A stretch of DNA of 64,000 nucleotides from positions 62,001 through 126,000 of the forward strand of contig CAVVIB010000028.1 of assembly GCA_963748205.1 (NCBI GenBank), read 5' to 3'. Of the stretch, positions 57,495-64,000 are shown in pieces. Below the pieces are notes generated by a model. That model did no database searches. It worked only from the letters and a program-made list of their open reading frames with translations, and was not told the origin of the DNA. A program made the translations under genes and the position numbers. How positions within the stretch are numbered: the stretch's first letter is position 1; each line of letters begins with the position of its first letter. The stretch is from JAIBJN01 sp963748205 (GTDB lineage: Bacteria > Actinomycetota > Thermoleophilia > Gaiellales > Gaiellaceae).

Positions 57495-59078
57495 ATGCCC
57501 GTCGACCCCCTCCACTACGCACGCCGTTGGAAGACCCTCGGCGTCCTCTCGTTGAGCCTGGTGATCATCGGGCTCGACAACACGATCCTCAACGTCGCGC
57601 TACCGACCCTGCAGGACGAGTTCGACGCCTCCCCTTCGAAGCTGCAGTGGATGGTCGACTCCTACTTGCTCGTCTTCGCCGGCCTGCTGCTCGTCTTCGG
57701 CACGCTCGGCGACCGCTTCGGCCGCAAGCTCGCGCTCCAGGCCGGCGTGTCGATCTTCGGCCTGGCCAGCCTCGGCGCCCTGATCGCCGACTCGGCCAAC
57801 GAGGTGATCGGCGTACGAGCTGCCATGGGCGTGGGTGCCGCGCTGATCATGCCCGCCACTCTCTCGATCATCGCCAACCTCTTCACCGGCGCTGAGCGCG
57901 GGAAGGCGATCGCCATCTGGGCCGCTCTGGCGGCAGTCGGGATCGGGCTCGGCCCCCTCACCGGCGGCCTCCTGCTCGAGTGGTTCAGCTGGTCTTCCAT
58001 CTTCATGGTCAACGTGCCGTTCGCGGTTGCGGCCCTCCTGCTCGGGATCCGCTACGTCCCGGAGAGCCGCGATCCCAAGCCCGGCTCGTTCGATCTGCTC
58101 GGAGCCGCGCTCTCCACGGCCGGCTTCAGCGTCCTCGTGTACGCGATCATCGAAGCCCCGGAGCGGGGCTGGACGTCCGGCCCGATCCTCGTACTGCTCG
58201 GCGCGTCCGTGGGGCTACTCGGCGCCTTCCTGTGGTGGGAGCGCCGCGTCGCCGAGCCGATGCTCGACCTCGGCTTCTTCCGCAGTGCCCGCTTCAGCGT
58301 CGGCACGGCGGCCGTGAGTGTTGCCTTCTTCGCCCTGCTCGGCGGCATCTTCGCCCTGACCCAGTACCTGCAGTTCGCGCACGGCTACAGCGCTATCGAG
58401 GCGGGCGCGGTCATGAGCCCGCTGGCTCTCGGGTTGATGATCGGCGCCGGCTCCTCGAGCAAGGCCGTGAAGCGACTCGGCACGTCTCGCGTGGTCGCCG
58501 CAGGCCTGACCGGCCTCGCGGTGCTCCTCGCGCTGACCTCGTTCTGGGGATCGGACACCGGCACGCTCGGGTTGGTCTTCTGGTTCTTCGGGCTCGCCCT
58601 CTCGATGGGCTGGGTCATGGCGCCCGCGACTGAGGCGGTCGTCGGCGCGGTTCCGGCCGCCAAGTCCGGCGTGGCGTCCGCCACCAACACAGTCGCGCGC
58701 ATGGTCTCGGGGGCACTCGGCGTTGCCGTGATCGGCTCGCTCATCAGCTCCCTCTACGCAAGCGAGATCGAAGGCTCCCTTTCCGGCCTGCCGGCCGAGG
58801 CGGAAGCACGGGCCGAGGAGTCTGTCGGGGCTGCCAACGCGATTGCCGCCCAGGTCCCGCCGGATGCCGGCAACGATCTCCTCGCTGCCGCCGGCGACGC
58901 CTTCACCCAGGCGATGGGTACCGGCCTTCTCGTCGCCGCCGCGCTCGCCGCAGCTACGGCGTTCGTCGTCGTCCGCTTCCTGCCCGGCCGCGAGCCGGTC
59001 GCCGGGACCGCCGACGTCGCCAGGCTGGACGCTCAGCCGCTCGCCGACACCGTGCGAACTGCCAAGGCGCAGGGGTGA
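57495..59078 (+). CDS. MFS drug exporter, DHA2 (EmrB/QacA) family
   Basis: 527 residues, 14 hydrophobic helices. Seen: motif D1-like GLDNTILNVALPTLQDEF in helix 1, motif A GTLGDRFGRKLALQAG, and motif C AAVGIGLGPLTGGLLLEWFS in helix 5. A proton-driven exporter of drugs or toxic compounds. The ATG (MPVDPLHYARR) follows GGAAGGAG at a somewhat long distance. The divergent LuxR-type gene may regulate it. It overlaps the GH15 remnant as GTGA. Confidence 0.93.
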   Translation: MPVDPLHYARRWKTLGVLSLSLVIIGLDNTILNVALPTLQDEFDASPSKLQWMVDSYLLVFAGLLLVFGTLGDRFGRKLALQAGVSIFGLASLGALIADSANEVIGVRAAMGVGAALIMPATLSIIANLFTGAERGKAIAIWAALAAVGIGLGPLTGGLLLEWFSWSSIFMVNVPFAVAALLLGIRYVPESRDPKPGSFDLLGAALSTAGFSVLVYAIIEAPERGWTSGPILVLLGASVGLLGAFLWWERRVAEPMLDLGFFRSARFSVGTAAVSVAFFALLGGIFALTQYLQFAHGYSAIEAGAVMSPLALGLMIGAGSSSKAVKRLGTSRVVAAGLTGLAVLLALTSFWGSDTGTLGLVFWFFGLALSMGWVMAPATEAVVGAVPAAKSGVASATNTVARMVSGALGVAVIGSLISSLYASEIEGSLSGLPAEAEARAEESVGAANAIAAQVPPDAGNDLLAAAGDAFTQAMGTGLLVAAALAAATAFVVVRFLPGREPVAGTADVARLDAQPLADTVRTAKAQG

Positions 59079-59699
59079 GTCGCGTGCCGCCGCGGATCGA
59101 CGGCTACACGCTCTTGGGGGACAGCCCAACGGGCCCGCTCGTGAGCAAGGACGGATCGATCGACTGGGCGACTTCCGTCGCCGCCGTGCTCGGCAGCGAG
59201 GAGAACGGCAGCTGGCGGATTGCCCCGAGCGGGCACGTGCGCCGGGTTCGCGGCCGGTGCCGCGGCGAGACGCTCGTGCTCGAAACGGACTTCGACACGG
59301 CCGAGGGGTCGATCCGACTGGTCGACTTCATGCCACCCCGCGGGAAGGCGACCCACGTCGTCCGCCTGGTCGAGGGCATCCGCGGCCGAGTACGCGCGAG
59401 GATGCATCTCAGGCCTCGCTTCGGCTGCGGACGGACCCCGCCGCGGCTTCACCACATCGATGGAGCAGACGTGGCGGTCGCAGGGCTCGGACAGCATCTG
59501 GCTTCGCACCCCAGTCGAAACGCGTGCCGAGGACGTCTCGGTGCGGGCCGACTTCTTCGTCTCGGCCGGCGAGCTCCTTCCGTTCGTCCTCACCTGGCAG
59601 CCCTCGCACGAGCCCGCGCCCGCTCCCTTCGATCCGTTGCGGGCGCTCGCCGACACGGAGTCCTTCTGGTCAGGGCCGGTCGATCGTTACCGGCCCTGA
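59075..59699 (+). pseudogene. Remnant of a GH15-type glucoamylase/trehalase gene
   Basis: Only the N-terminal domain is present (207 residues after correction; the family has about 600). GTG overlaps the MFS stop. Seen: PPRIDGYTLLGDSPTGPLVS, DGSIDWATSVAAVLGS (about 8-10 residues of the usual WPRFDS block missing), GETLVLETDFDTAEGSIRLV, DFMPPRGKATHVVR. A GGG run at 59483-59485 has one base too many; without it AVAGSDSIWLRTPVETRAED and SAGELLPFVLTWQPSHEPAP follow. It then stops after DRYRP at the end of a perfect inverted repeat. The catalytic barrel is gone, so the gene is not functional. Confidence 0.75.
59670..59699 (+). terminator. Perfect inverted repeat at the end of the GH15 remnant
   Basis: TCAGGGCCGGT-CGATCGTT-ACCGGCCCTGA, 11-base arms. 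The last three bases are the TGA stop. No T-run follows; it may end transcription from the MFS gene. Confidence 0.55.
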
Positions 59700-59751
59700 C
59701 CGAGCCCTGAATCCAGCGGGGACCCGTTAGCCGAATCCGCTCCGCCAGCTT

Positions 59752-60375
59752 TCAGGAGCGTCGTCGCGCTCGGATCACGGCATCGACGCCGGTACCGGCC
59801 GTCGGCCGCGGACGCTCCTCGGCGACGATCGGCTGCCACCGGCCCGGATCGAGGGCGGCGAGCGCGGCCTCGACAGAGACCTGCACCTGCCCGGCCGCGG
59901 CCGTGGCGGCCCCGGTGGCCGGGTCGATCGGGCGATGGCCGACCAGGAACAGCGTCCCGCCGCGAGCGACCCCTGTCGCCATCCGCTGCACCATCTCCTC
60001 GACCGATCCCGCCACGTGGACATACAGGCAGACCACCAGGTCGTACTCGTCCCGCTGAGGCGTCCAGGTCGCAAGATCGCCCTCGACCCAGTCGATGCGC
60101 TCGGCGACGTCCGGTCCCATGGCCTCGGCCGTCGACCGGGCATAAGCCAGGGCCGTCGCGGCGAAGTCAACCGCGGTGACCTGCCACCCGCGGGCAGCGA
60201 GCCAGAGCGTGTCGGACCCGTGGCCGCAGCCCGCGTCGAGAGCGCGTCCGGGACGCACGTCACCGATCTCGGCGGTCAGATGGGCGTTCGGGGGCCGCTG
60301 CGCGACGCGATCCCCGTGCTCGCGCAGGGCTTGCGACCAGCGCTGTTCCCAGAAGTCTCGGTCGTACTCGCTCAT
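59752..60375 (-). CDS. SAM-dependent methyltransferase (class I)
   Basis: 207 residues from the ATG (SEYDRDFWEQRWSQALREHG); a GTG five codons upstream is possible. The N-terminal WEQRW is typical of thiopurine-methyltransferase-like and tellurite-resistance-like enzymes. Motif I is ALDAGCGHGSDTLWLAARGW, then VTAVDFAATALAYARSTAEA, WVEGDLATWTPQRDEYDLVV and VARGGTLFLVGHRP. The substrate is unknown. Downstream of greA on the same strand with a 35-base gap. Confidence 0.85.
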   Translation of the reverse strand: MSEYDRDFWEQRWSQALREHGDRVAQRPPNAHLTAEIGDVRPGRALDAGCGHGSDTLWLAARGWQVTAVDFAATALAYARSTAEAMGPDVAERIDWVEGDLATWTPQRDEYDLVVCLYVHVAGSVEEMVQRMATGVARGGTLFLVGHRPIDPATGAATAAAGQVQVSVEAALAALDPGRWQPIVAEERPRPTAGTGVDAVIRARRRS

Positions 60376-60410
60376 ATCCAGGCGCACCACGCCGCCTGCG
60401 CGGTTCTCGC

Positions 60411-60914
60411 CTACCAGGAGACAGAGACCACGCGGGCGACGTACGTCGTGCGCGGGGCGCGAACGGTGACCTCGTCGCCGGCCTTGGCGCCCATGAGCGC
60501 ACGCCCGAGGGGCGATTCGGGCGAGACGACGCCTTCGCCGCCCACGCTCGAGACGCGCACCGTCATGCGATCGCCGAGGTCGTCCTCGACCTCGACCTGG
60601 GAACCGATGCCGATCACGTCGCCCGCGGCGGCCTCGACGACGACCGCATTTCGGACGCGCTCGCGCAGAATCGTGATCTCGCGTTCGTTCAGGCCCTGCT
60701 CGTTCTTGGCCGCGTGGTACTCGAAGTTCTCGGAGAGGTCTCCGAAGCCGCGTGCGGTCGCGATCGCCTCGACGATCTCCTGCCGCTTCGAGCCTTCAAG
60801 GTGGGCAAGCCGCTCCTTGAGGGTGTCGAGCTCGGCCTGGGTGAGCTGCTCGCCGGAGCCATCGGCTCGGCGAGCACCGCTTGCCTCCGTCGTCTCTTCG
60901 TCTTTACGCGCCAC
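60411..60914 (-). CDS. greA: Transcription elongation factor GreA
   Basis: 167 residues, leaderless GTG. N-terminal coiled coil: LTQAELDTLKERLAHLEGSK, EIVEAIATARGFGDLSENFE, YHAAKNEQGLNEREITILRE, with the acidic tip residues D and E in GDLSENFEY that rescue arrested RNA polymerase. The C-terminal FKBP-like domain includes GSQVEVEDDLGDRMTVRVSS and SPESPLGRALMGAKAGDEVT. The first 20 residues are a short hydrophilic extension (RKDEETTEASGARRADGSGE). Confidence 0.95.
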   Translation of the reverse strand: MARKDEETTEASGARRADGSGEQLTQAELDTLKERLAHLEGSKRQEIVEAIATARGFGDLSENFEYHAAKNEQGLNEREITILRERVRNAVVVEAAAGDVIGIGSQVEVEDDLGDRMTVRVSSVGGEGVVSPESPLGRALMGAKAGDEVTVRAPRTTYVARVVSVSW

Positions 60915-60920
60915 GAGTCA

Positions 60921-60926
60921 ACCCTA
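60921..60926 (-). promoter_or_regulatory. -10 element of greA
   Basis: The minus strand reads TAGGGT, 6 bases before the GTG. Confidence 0.45.
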
Positions 60927-61040
60927 GCGCGATGCCCGGCGCGGGTCGTGTCTGCCGCATCCGCCCCTAGACTCTCAAGCGGTTCTGACCCGGGCGCTCA
61001 GCGGGAACGGTCGCGACGCCCCGACGCGTTTTGGAGGAAA

Positions 61041-62024
61041 GTGAAGGCAGTCGTCCAGGAGGGCTATGGGGCGCCGGAGCGTGTGCTCCGCCCCGCCGAG
61101 ATCGATCCGCCGCCCGTCGGCGACGATGACGTCCTCATCCGCGTGCGTGCCACGTGCGTGAACACGCCGGACTGGATCACAGTGGCCGGAGTGCCGTACG
61201 CCCTGCGGCTGCAAACCGGGCTACGAGGGCCGAAGTCGCCGGTCCGGGGAACGGACTTCGCCGGCGTCGTCGAGGCCGTCGGCGCCGAGGTGACCGACAT
61301 CCACCCCGGCGACGAGGTGTTCGGGTCGGCGTGGACCGGTTCGATGGCCACGGTCGGCACCTACGCGGAGCTGACCGTCGCGCCGGCACAGCAGATGATC
61401 AGGAAGCCCGAGGGGCTCAGCTTCGAAGAGGCGGCCGGATCGGTCATGTCGGGCATCACCGCGCTCAGTGCGATGCGCGACGTCGCCAAGGTCGGGCCGG
61501 GGACGTCCGTCCTCGTCAACGGCGCGTCGGGCGGCGTCGGCACGTTCGCCGTGCAGGTCGCGAAGGCCCTCGGCGCGGAGGTCACCGGCGTGTGCAGCAC
61601 GAGGAACGTCGAGCTCGTCAGGTCGCTGGGCGCCGACGTCGTCGATTACACGCAAGAGGACTTCACGCGCGGCGAGCGGCGCTGGGACGTCATCCTCGAC
61701 AACGTCCTGAGCCACTCCCCGAAGCAGACGGCTCGCGCGCTCGCGCCCGGCGGCATCCTCATGCCGAACAGCGTCGGGAACACCGGCGGCCTGCTCGCAG
61801 GCATGCCGCGGATGGCCAGGGCCGCCTTGATGGGGAAGGGCTCGAGGGATGTCCGGTTCGTCCCGTGCGTCTCAAATCGCGAGAACCTGGAGGCGCTCGC
61901 GGCGCTGCTCGAATCCGACGCCAAGGTCGTGATCGACACGGTCTACCCGCTCGACGACGCCGGAAAGGCGGTCGCCCACATGCTCGGGCACCGCGCGCGC
62001 GGCAAGATCGTCATCGCCGTCTAG
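61041..62024 (+). CDS. Zinc-independent NAD(P)H-dependent quinone oxidoreductase / alcohol dehydrogenase (MDR family)
   Basis: 327 residues, GTG with TTGGAGGAAA directly upstream. MDR fold: VLIRVRATCVNTPDWITVAG, VRGTDFAGVVEAVGAEVTDI, PGDEVFGSAWTGSMATVGTY, FEEAAGSVMSGITALSAM, the nucleotide motif VLVNGASGGVGTFAVQVAKA and GAEVTGVCSTRNVELVRSLG. The Cys/His zinc ligands are absent, as in quinone oxidoreductases. TAGACT at 60967-60972 may be its -10. Substrate unknown. Confidence 0.9.
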   Translation: MKAVVQEGYGAPERVLRPAEIDPPPVGDDDVLIRVRATCVNTPDWITVAGVPYALRLQTGLRGPKSPVRGTDFAGVVEAVGAEVTDIHPGDEVFGSAWTGSMATVGTYAELTVAPAQQMIRKPEGLSFEEAAGSVMSGITALSAMRDVAKVGPGTSVLVNGASGGVGTFAVQVAKALGAEVTGVCSTRNVELVRSLGADVVDYTQEDFTRGERRWDVILDNVLSHSPKQTARALAPGGILMPNSVGNTGGLLAGMPRMARAALMGKGSRDVRFVPCVSNRENLEALAALLESDAKVVIDTVYPLDDAGKAVAHMLGHRARGKIVIAV

Positions 62025-62093
62025 CCGCTGAAGAAATCGCGCCGTCGCGGAGCACTTCGGGACGCCCGCCTGCGCGGGTGTCAAGATCACCGC

Positions 62094-63395
62094 GTGAGCG
62101 CGCCGTCCGTCCCCGCTGCGCCGTCCGGATGGACGTATCTCCGGCTCGTCCTGCTCGGGGCGCTCGTCGGCATCCCGGCGGCGTTCGTCGCGGTGGGCTT
62201 CCTGGGGCTCGTTCACTACCTCGAGCACTGGCTGTGGGACGAGCTCCCGGAGGCACTCGGGCACTCCTCCCCGCCCTGGTACCTCGTCCTCCTCCTGCCG
62301 GTGGCCGGCGCCGCGCTCGTGCTCGCCGCGCGGACGCTCTTCCCGGGCGACGGCGGCCACAGGCCGCTCGAGGGAATCAAGGTCGATCCGATCCCACCCT
62401 CGCACGCCCTGAGCATCGCCCTTGCCGCGCTCGCCACCCTGGCGTTCGGAGGCGTCCTCGGCCCCGAGGCCCCGCTCATCGCGCTCGGGTCGATCGTCGG
62501 GCTCGTCCTCACGTCGTTCGCCAGGCTCGACCAGCGTGAGAGCGCGGTCGTCTCGACGGCCGGATCCTTCTCTGCGATCTCGGCGCTCTTCGGTGGCCCG
62601 CTCGTCGGCGGCGTGTTGATGGTCGAGGGTGCGATCGGCCTGGGCGCGGCGGCGCTCCCGGTGCTGCTTCCAGGCTTCGTCGCCGCGGCGGTCGGCTACG
62701 TGATCATCATCGGGTTCGGCGACTGGGGCGGTCTCGACACGCCCGGCTTGGCGGTCCCCGACCTCCCGGTGTACGAGGGCACGCACGCCGGCGATCTGTT
62801 GCTGGCCGTCTGCGTGGGCGTTCTCGCCGCGCTCCTCGTCGTCGCCGTACGTGCCATGGCGACCCGCATAGACGGTCCGGGCCACGCCCGCCTAGGGCTC
62901 CCGGTCGTCCTGATCGGAGGAGGCGCGGCGGTGGGGGCGCTCGCGGTGCTCGCGGACGCGCTCGGCGCCAACTCGCAGGACGTGCTCTTCTCCGGGCAAG
63001 CCTCGGTGCCGGCGCTCGTCGCGGAGGACTCGGCCAAGATCGTCTTCGTCCTCCTGGCTGCCAAGGCGCTCGCCTACGGCATCTGCCTCGGCGCAGGGTT
63101 CCGCGGAGGGCCCGTCTTTCCCGCCATCTTCCTCGGCATCGGGCTGGCGACACTTGCAGTCGTCTGGTTCGACGCGTCGCCGACGTGGGCGATCGCGGCA
63201 GGCGCCGCCGCCGGGACCGCGGCCACGACGAGGTTGCTGCTCACCTCCATGCTCCTCGGAGGGCTGCTCGCCGGGACGGCCGGCCTGGATGCGATCCCGT
63301 CAGCCGTCCTCGCCGCGTCGGCTGCCTGGCTGGCCGTGAACGCGCTGGAGCGGCGGAAAAGCCAGGCCGAGCAGCAAGCGCAAGTGGTCGCCTAG
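62094..63395 (+). CDS. ClC-family chloride channel or H+/Cl- exchanger
   Basis: 433 residues, about ten membrane helices. Motifs: GGVLGPEAPLIALGSIVGLV (the GxGPEaP selectivity turn), STAGSFSAISALFGGPLVGG and LGAGFRGGPVFPAIFLGIGL. The N-terminal half begins RLVLLGALVGIPAAFVAVGF. There is no CBS pair at the C-terminus. The gating Glu of exchangers is present as GPEAP. GTG start; convergent with the amidotransferase with overlapping stops. Confidence 0.9.
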   Translation: MSAPSVPAAPSGWTYLRLVLLGALVGIPAAFVAVGFLGLVHYLEHWLWDELPEALGHSSPPWYLVLLLPVAGAALVLAARTLFPGDGGHRPLEGIKVDPIPPSHALSIALAALATLAFGGVLGPEAPLIALGSIVGLVLTSFARLDQRESAVVSTAGSFSAISALFGGPLVGGVLMVEGAIGLGAAALPVLLPGFVAAAVGYVIIIGFGDWGGLDTPGLAVPDLPVYEGTHAGDLLLAVCVGVLAALLVVAVRAMATRIDGPGHARLGLPVVLIGGGAAVGALAVLADALGANSQDVLFSGQASVPALVAEDSAKIVFVLLAAKALAYGICLGAGFRGGPVFPAIFLGIGLATLAVVWFDASPTWAIAAGAAAGTAATTRLLLTSMLLGGLLAGTAGLDAIPSAVLAASAAWLAVNALERRKSQAEQQAQVVA

Positions 63396-64000
63396 CGCGC
63401 GGGCGTGAAGGGCCGCATCTCGTCCTCGCCCGGCCGGACGACGCCGGCGTGCGACTCGGGGACTTCGTTCCAGGCGCCGGGCAGGTCGCCGAGAGGCTCT
63501 GACACGACCGCCCGCGTCTCGTCCGACAGGTCCGCGAGCTCCTCGTTCTCGGGGTAGATCGCCTTCAGGCTGTCCATGCGGGTGCTGAAGTAGAGCGAAC
63601 GGCTCTTCCCCTCGGTCGAGTAGCGGAACGCCCAGATCGACCGCCCGTCCGTTGTTGCGACCGTCATCTGCATCGGGTTGTCGATCCCGTGCGCGGCGCC
63701 CGTCTCCTCGACGAAGCCGACCATCCGCTCGACGGCGGAGATGCGGGTCGCTCTCGAGCCCGAAGGTGAGCGCGAGGTAGAACATCACCTCCGAGTCGGT
63801 CGTGCCTTCGATGGACGTGAAGAGGGAGTCGTCGACGGCCATGACGAGCTCGCGCCGGATGCGCATGAAGTCGTGGATCGCCCCGTTGTGCATCCACAGC
63901 CAGCGGCCGTGGCGGAACGGGTGCGTGTTCGTCTCCTGGATCGCCGTGCCGGTCGAGGCGCGGATGTGCGCCAGGAAGAGCGGCGAGCGAATCCCGGCGG
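63392..64000 (-). pseudogene. Class II glutamine amidotransferase, frameshifted and cut by the window end
   Basis: The start lies beyond base 64000. Visible: AGIRSPLFLAHIRASTGTAI, QETNTHPFRHGRWLWMHNGA, then IHDFMRIRRELVMAVDDSLF and GTTDSEVMFYLALTFGLESD. A CCC run (minus strand, 63745-63747) has one base too many; without it ISAVERMVGFVEETGAAHGI follows and MTVATTDGRSIWAFRYSTEG leads to the end (PFTPAR). These are the blocks of class II amidotransferases (N-terminal nucleophile Cys at the unseen start), as in YafJ-like proteins. Substrate unknown. Confidence 0.8.

Noticed and set aside
1..64000. CRISPR array, insertion sequence or prophage
   Set aside because: No spaced direct repeats, transposase, integrase or phage structural gene was seen.

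Overview
The window is high-GC DNA, densely packed with genes, and it reads as the chromosome of an actinobacterium. Supporting signs are GAAC-N4-GTTC SOS boxes before imuB, a GarA-like FHA protein beside an FtsR-like MerR regulator, an RsiG-like anti-sigma protein, SepF/YggT/DivIVA division genes, a MurA with Asp in place of the fosfomycin-target Cys, and many leaderless starts. The deep lineage is an inference; the mix fits the class Thermoleophilia (Gaiella-like) better than Streptomyces or Mycobacterium. No phage, insertion sequence, CRISPR array or conjugative gene was seen.

Layout. 1-3 kb: end of a DUF4015 glycoside-hydrolase-like gene, then small membrane and unknown proteins. 3-5 kb: an overlapping operon rsiG-garA-ftsR-apt. 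5-8 kb: a nucleotidyltransferase fused to a decayed phosphomannomutase domain, then pgsA. 8-13 kb: hutF, proC, a secreted RTX-like protein, a lytic transglycosylase, several small genes and tRNA-Pro(GGG). 13-24.6 kb: an HTH protein with membrane anchors, then a long housekeeping run in the order rpsB-tsf-pyrH-frr-uppS-cdsA-dxr-rseP-ispG-proS. 24.8-33 kb: a GGDEF protein, a cupin, rluD-type synthase, lspA, a DksA/TraR zinc finger, divIVA, yggT, sepF, yggS, pgeF and a DHH-CBS tRNA nucleotidyltransferase. 33-44 kb: a 967-residue repeat protein, ridA, murA, an HD protein, an acetyltransferase, a lipoprotein, a class V aminotransferase, a nuclease-fold protein, a subtilase and a second RTX-like protein. 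44-54 kb: an FAD oxidoreductase, a histidine kinase, the dnaE2/imuB mutagenesis genes, a two-cupin protein and a cold-shock operon. 54-64 kb: a large LuxR regulator facing an MFS exporter, a GH15 remnant, a methyltransferase, greA, an alcohol dehydrogenase-like protein, a ClC channel and a class II glutamine amidotransferase cut by the window end.

Genes that work together: the rpsB-to-proS run joins translation, lipid and undecaprenyl synthesis, isoprenoid (MEP) synthesis and intramembrane proteolysis. sepF, yggT and divIVA act on septum and pole. imuB, the DUF6504 gene and dnaE2 form the SOS mutagenesis set. A diguanylate-cyclase-type protein and an RsiG-like protein suggest c-di-GMP control of a sigma factor.

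Two patterns run through the window. First, seven otherwise sound genes (dxr, the GGDEF gene, dnaE2, the two-cupin gene, the LuxR gene, the GH15 remnant, the amidotransferase) each need removal of one base from a G or C run of 3-4 to read through. Always one extra base, never one missing, points to a systematic base-calling or assembly error more than to seven pseudogenes. Second, at least eleven starts lie 6-8 bases after a TANNNT hexamer, and three divergent gene pairs have overlapping or mirrored -10 elements.
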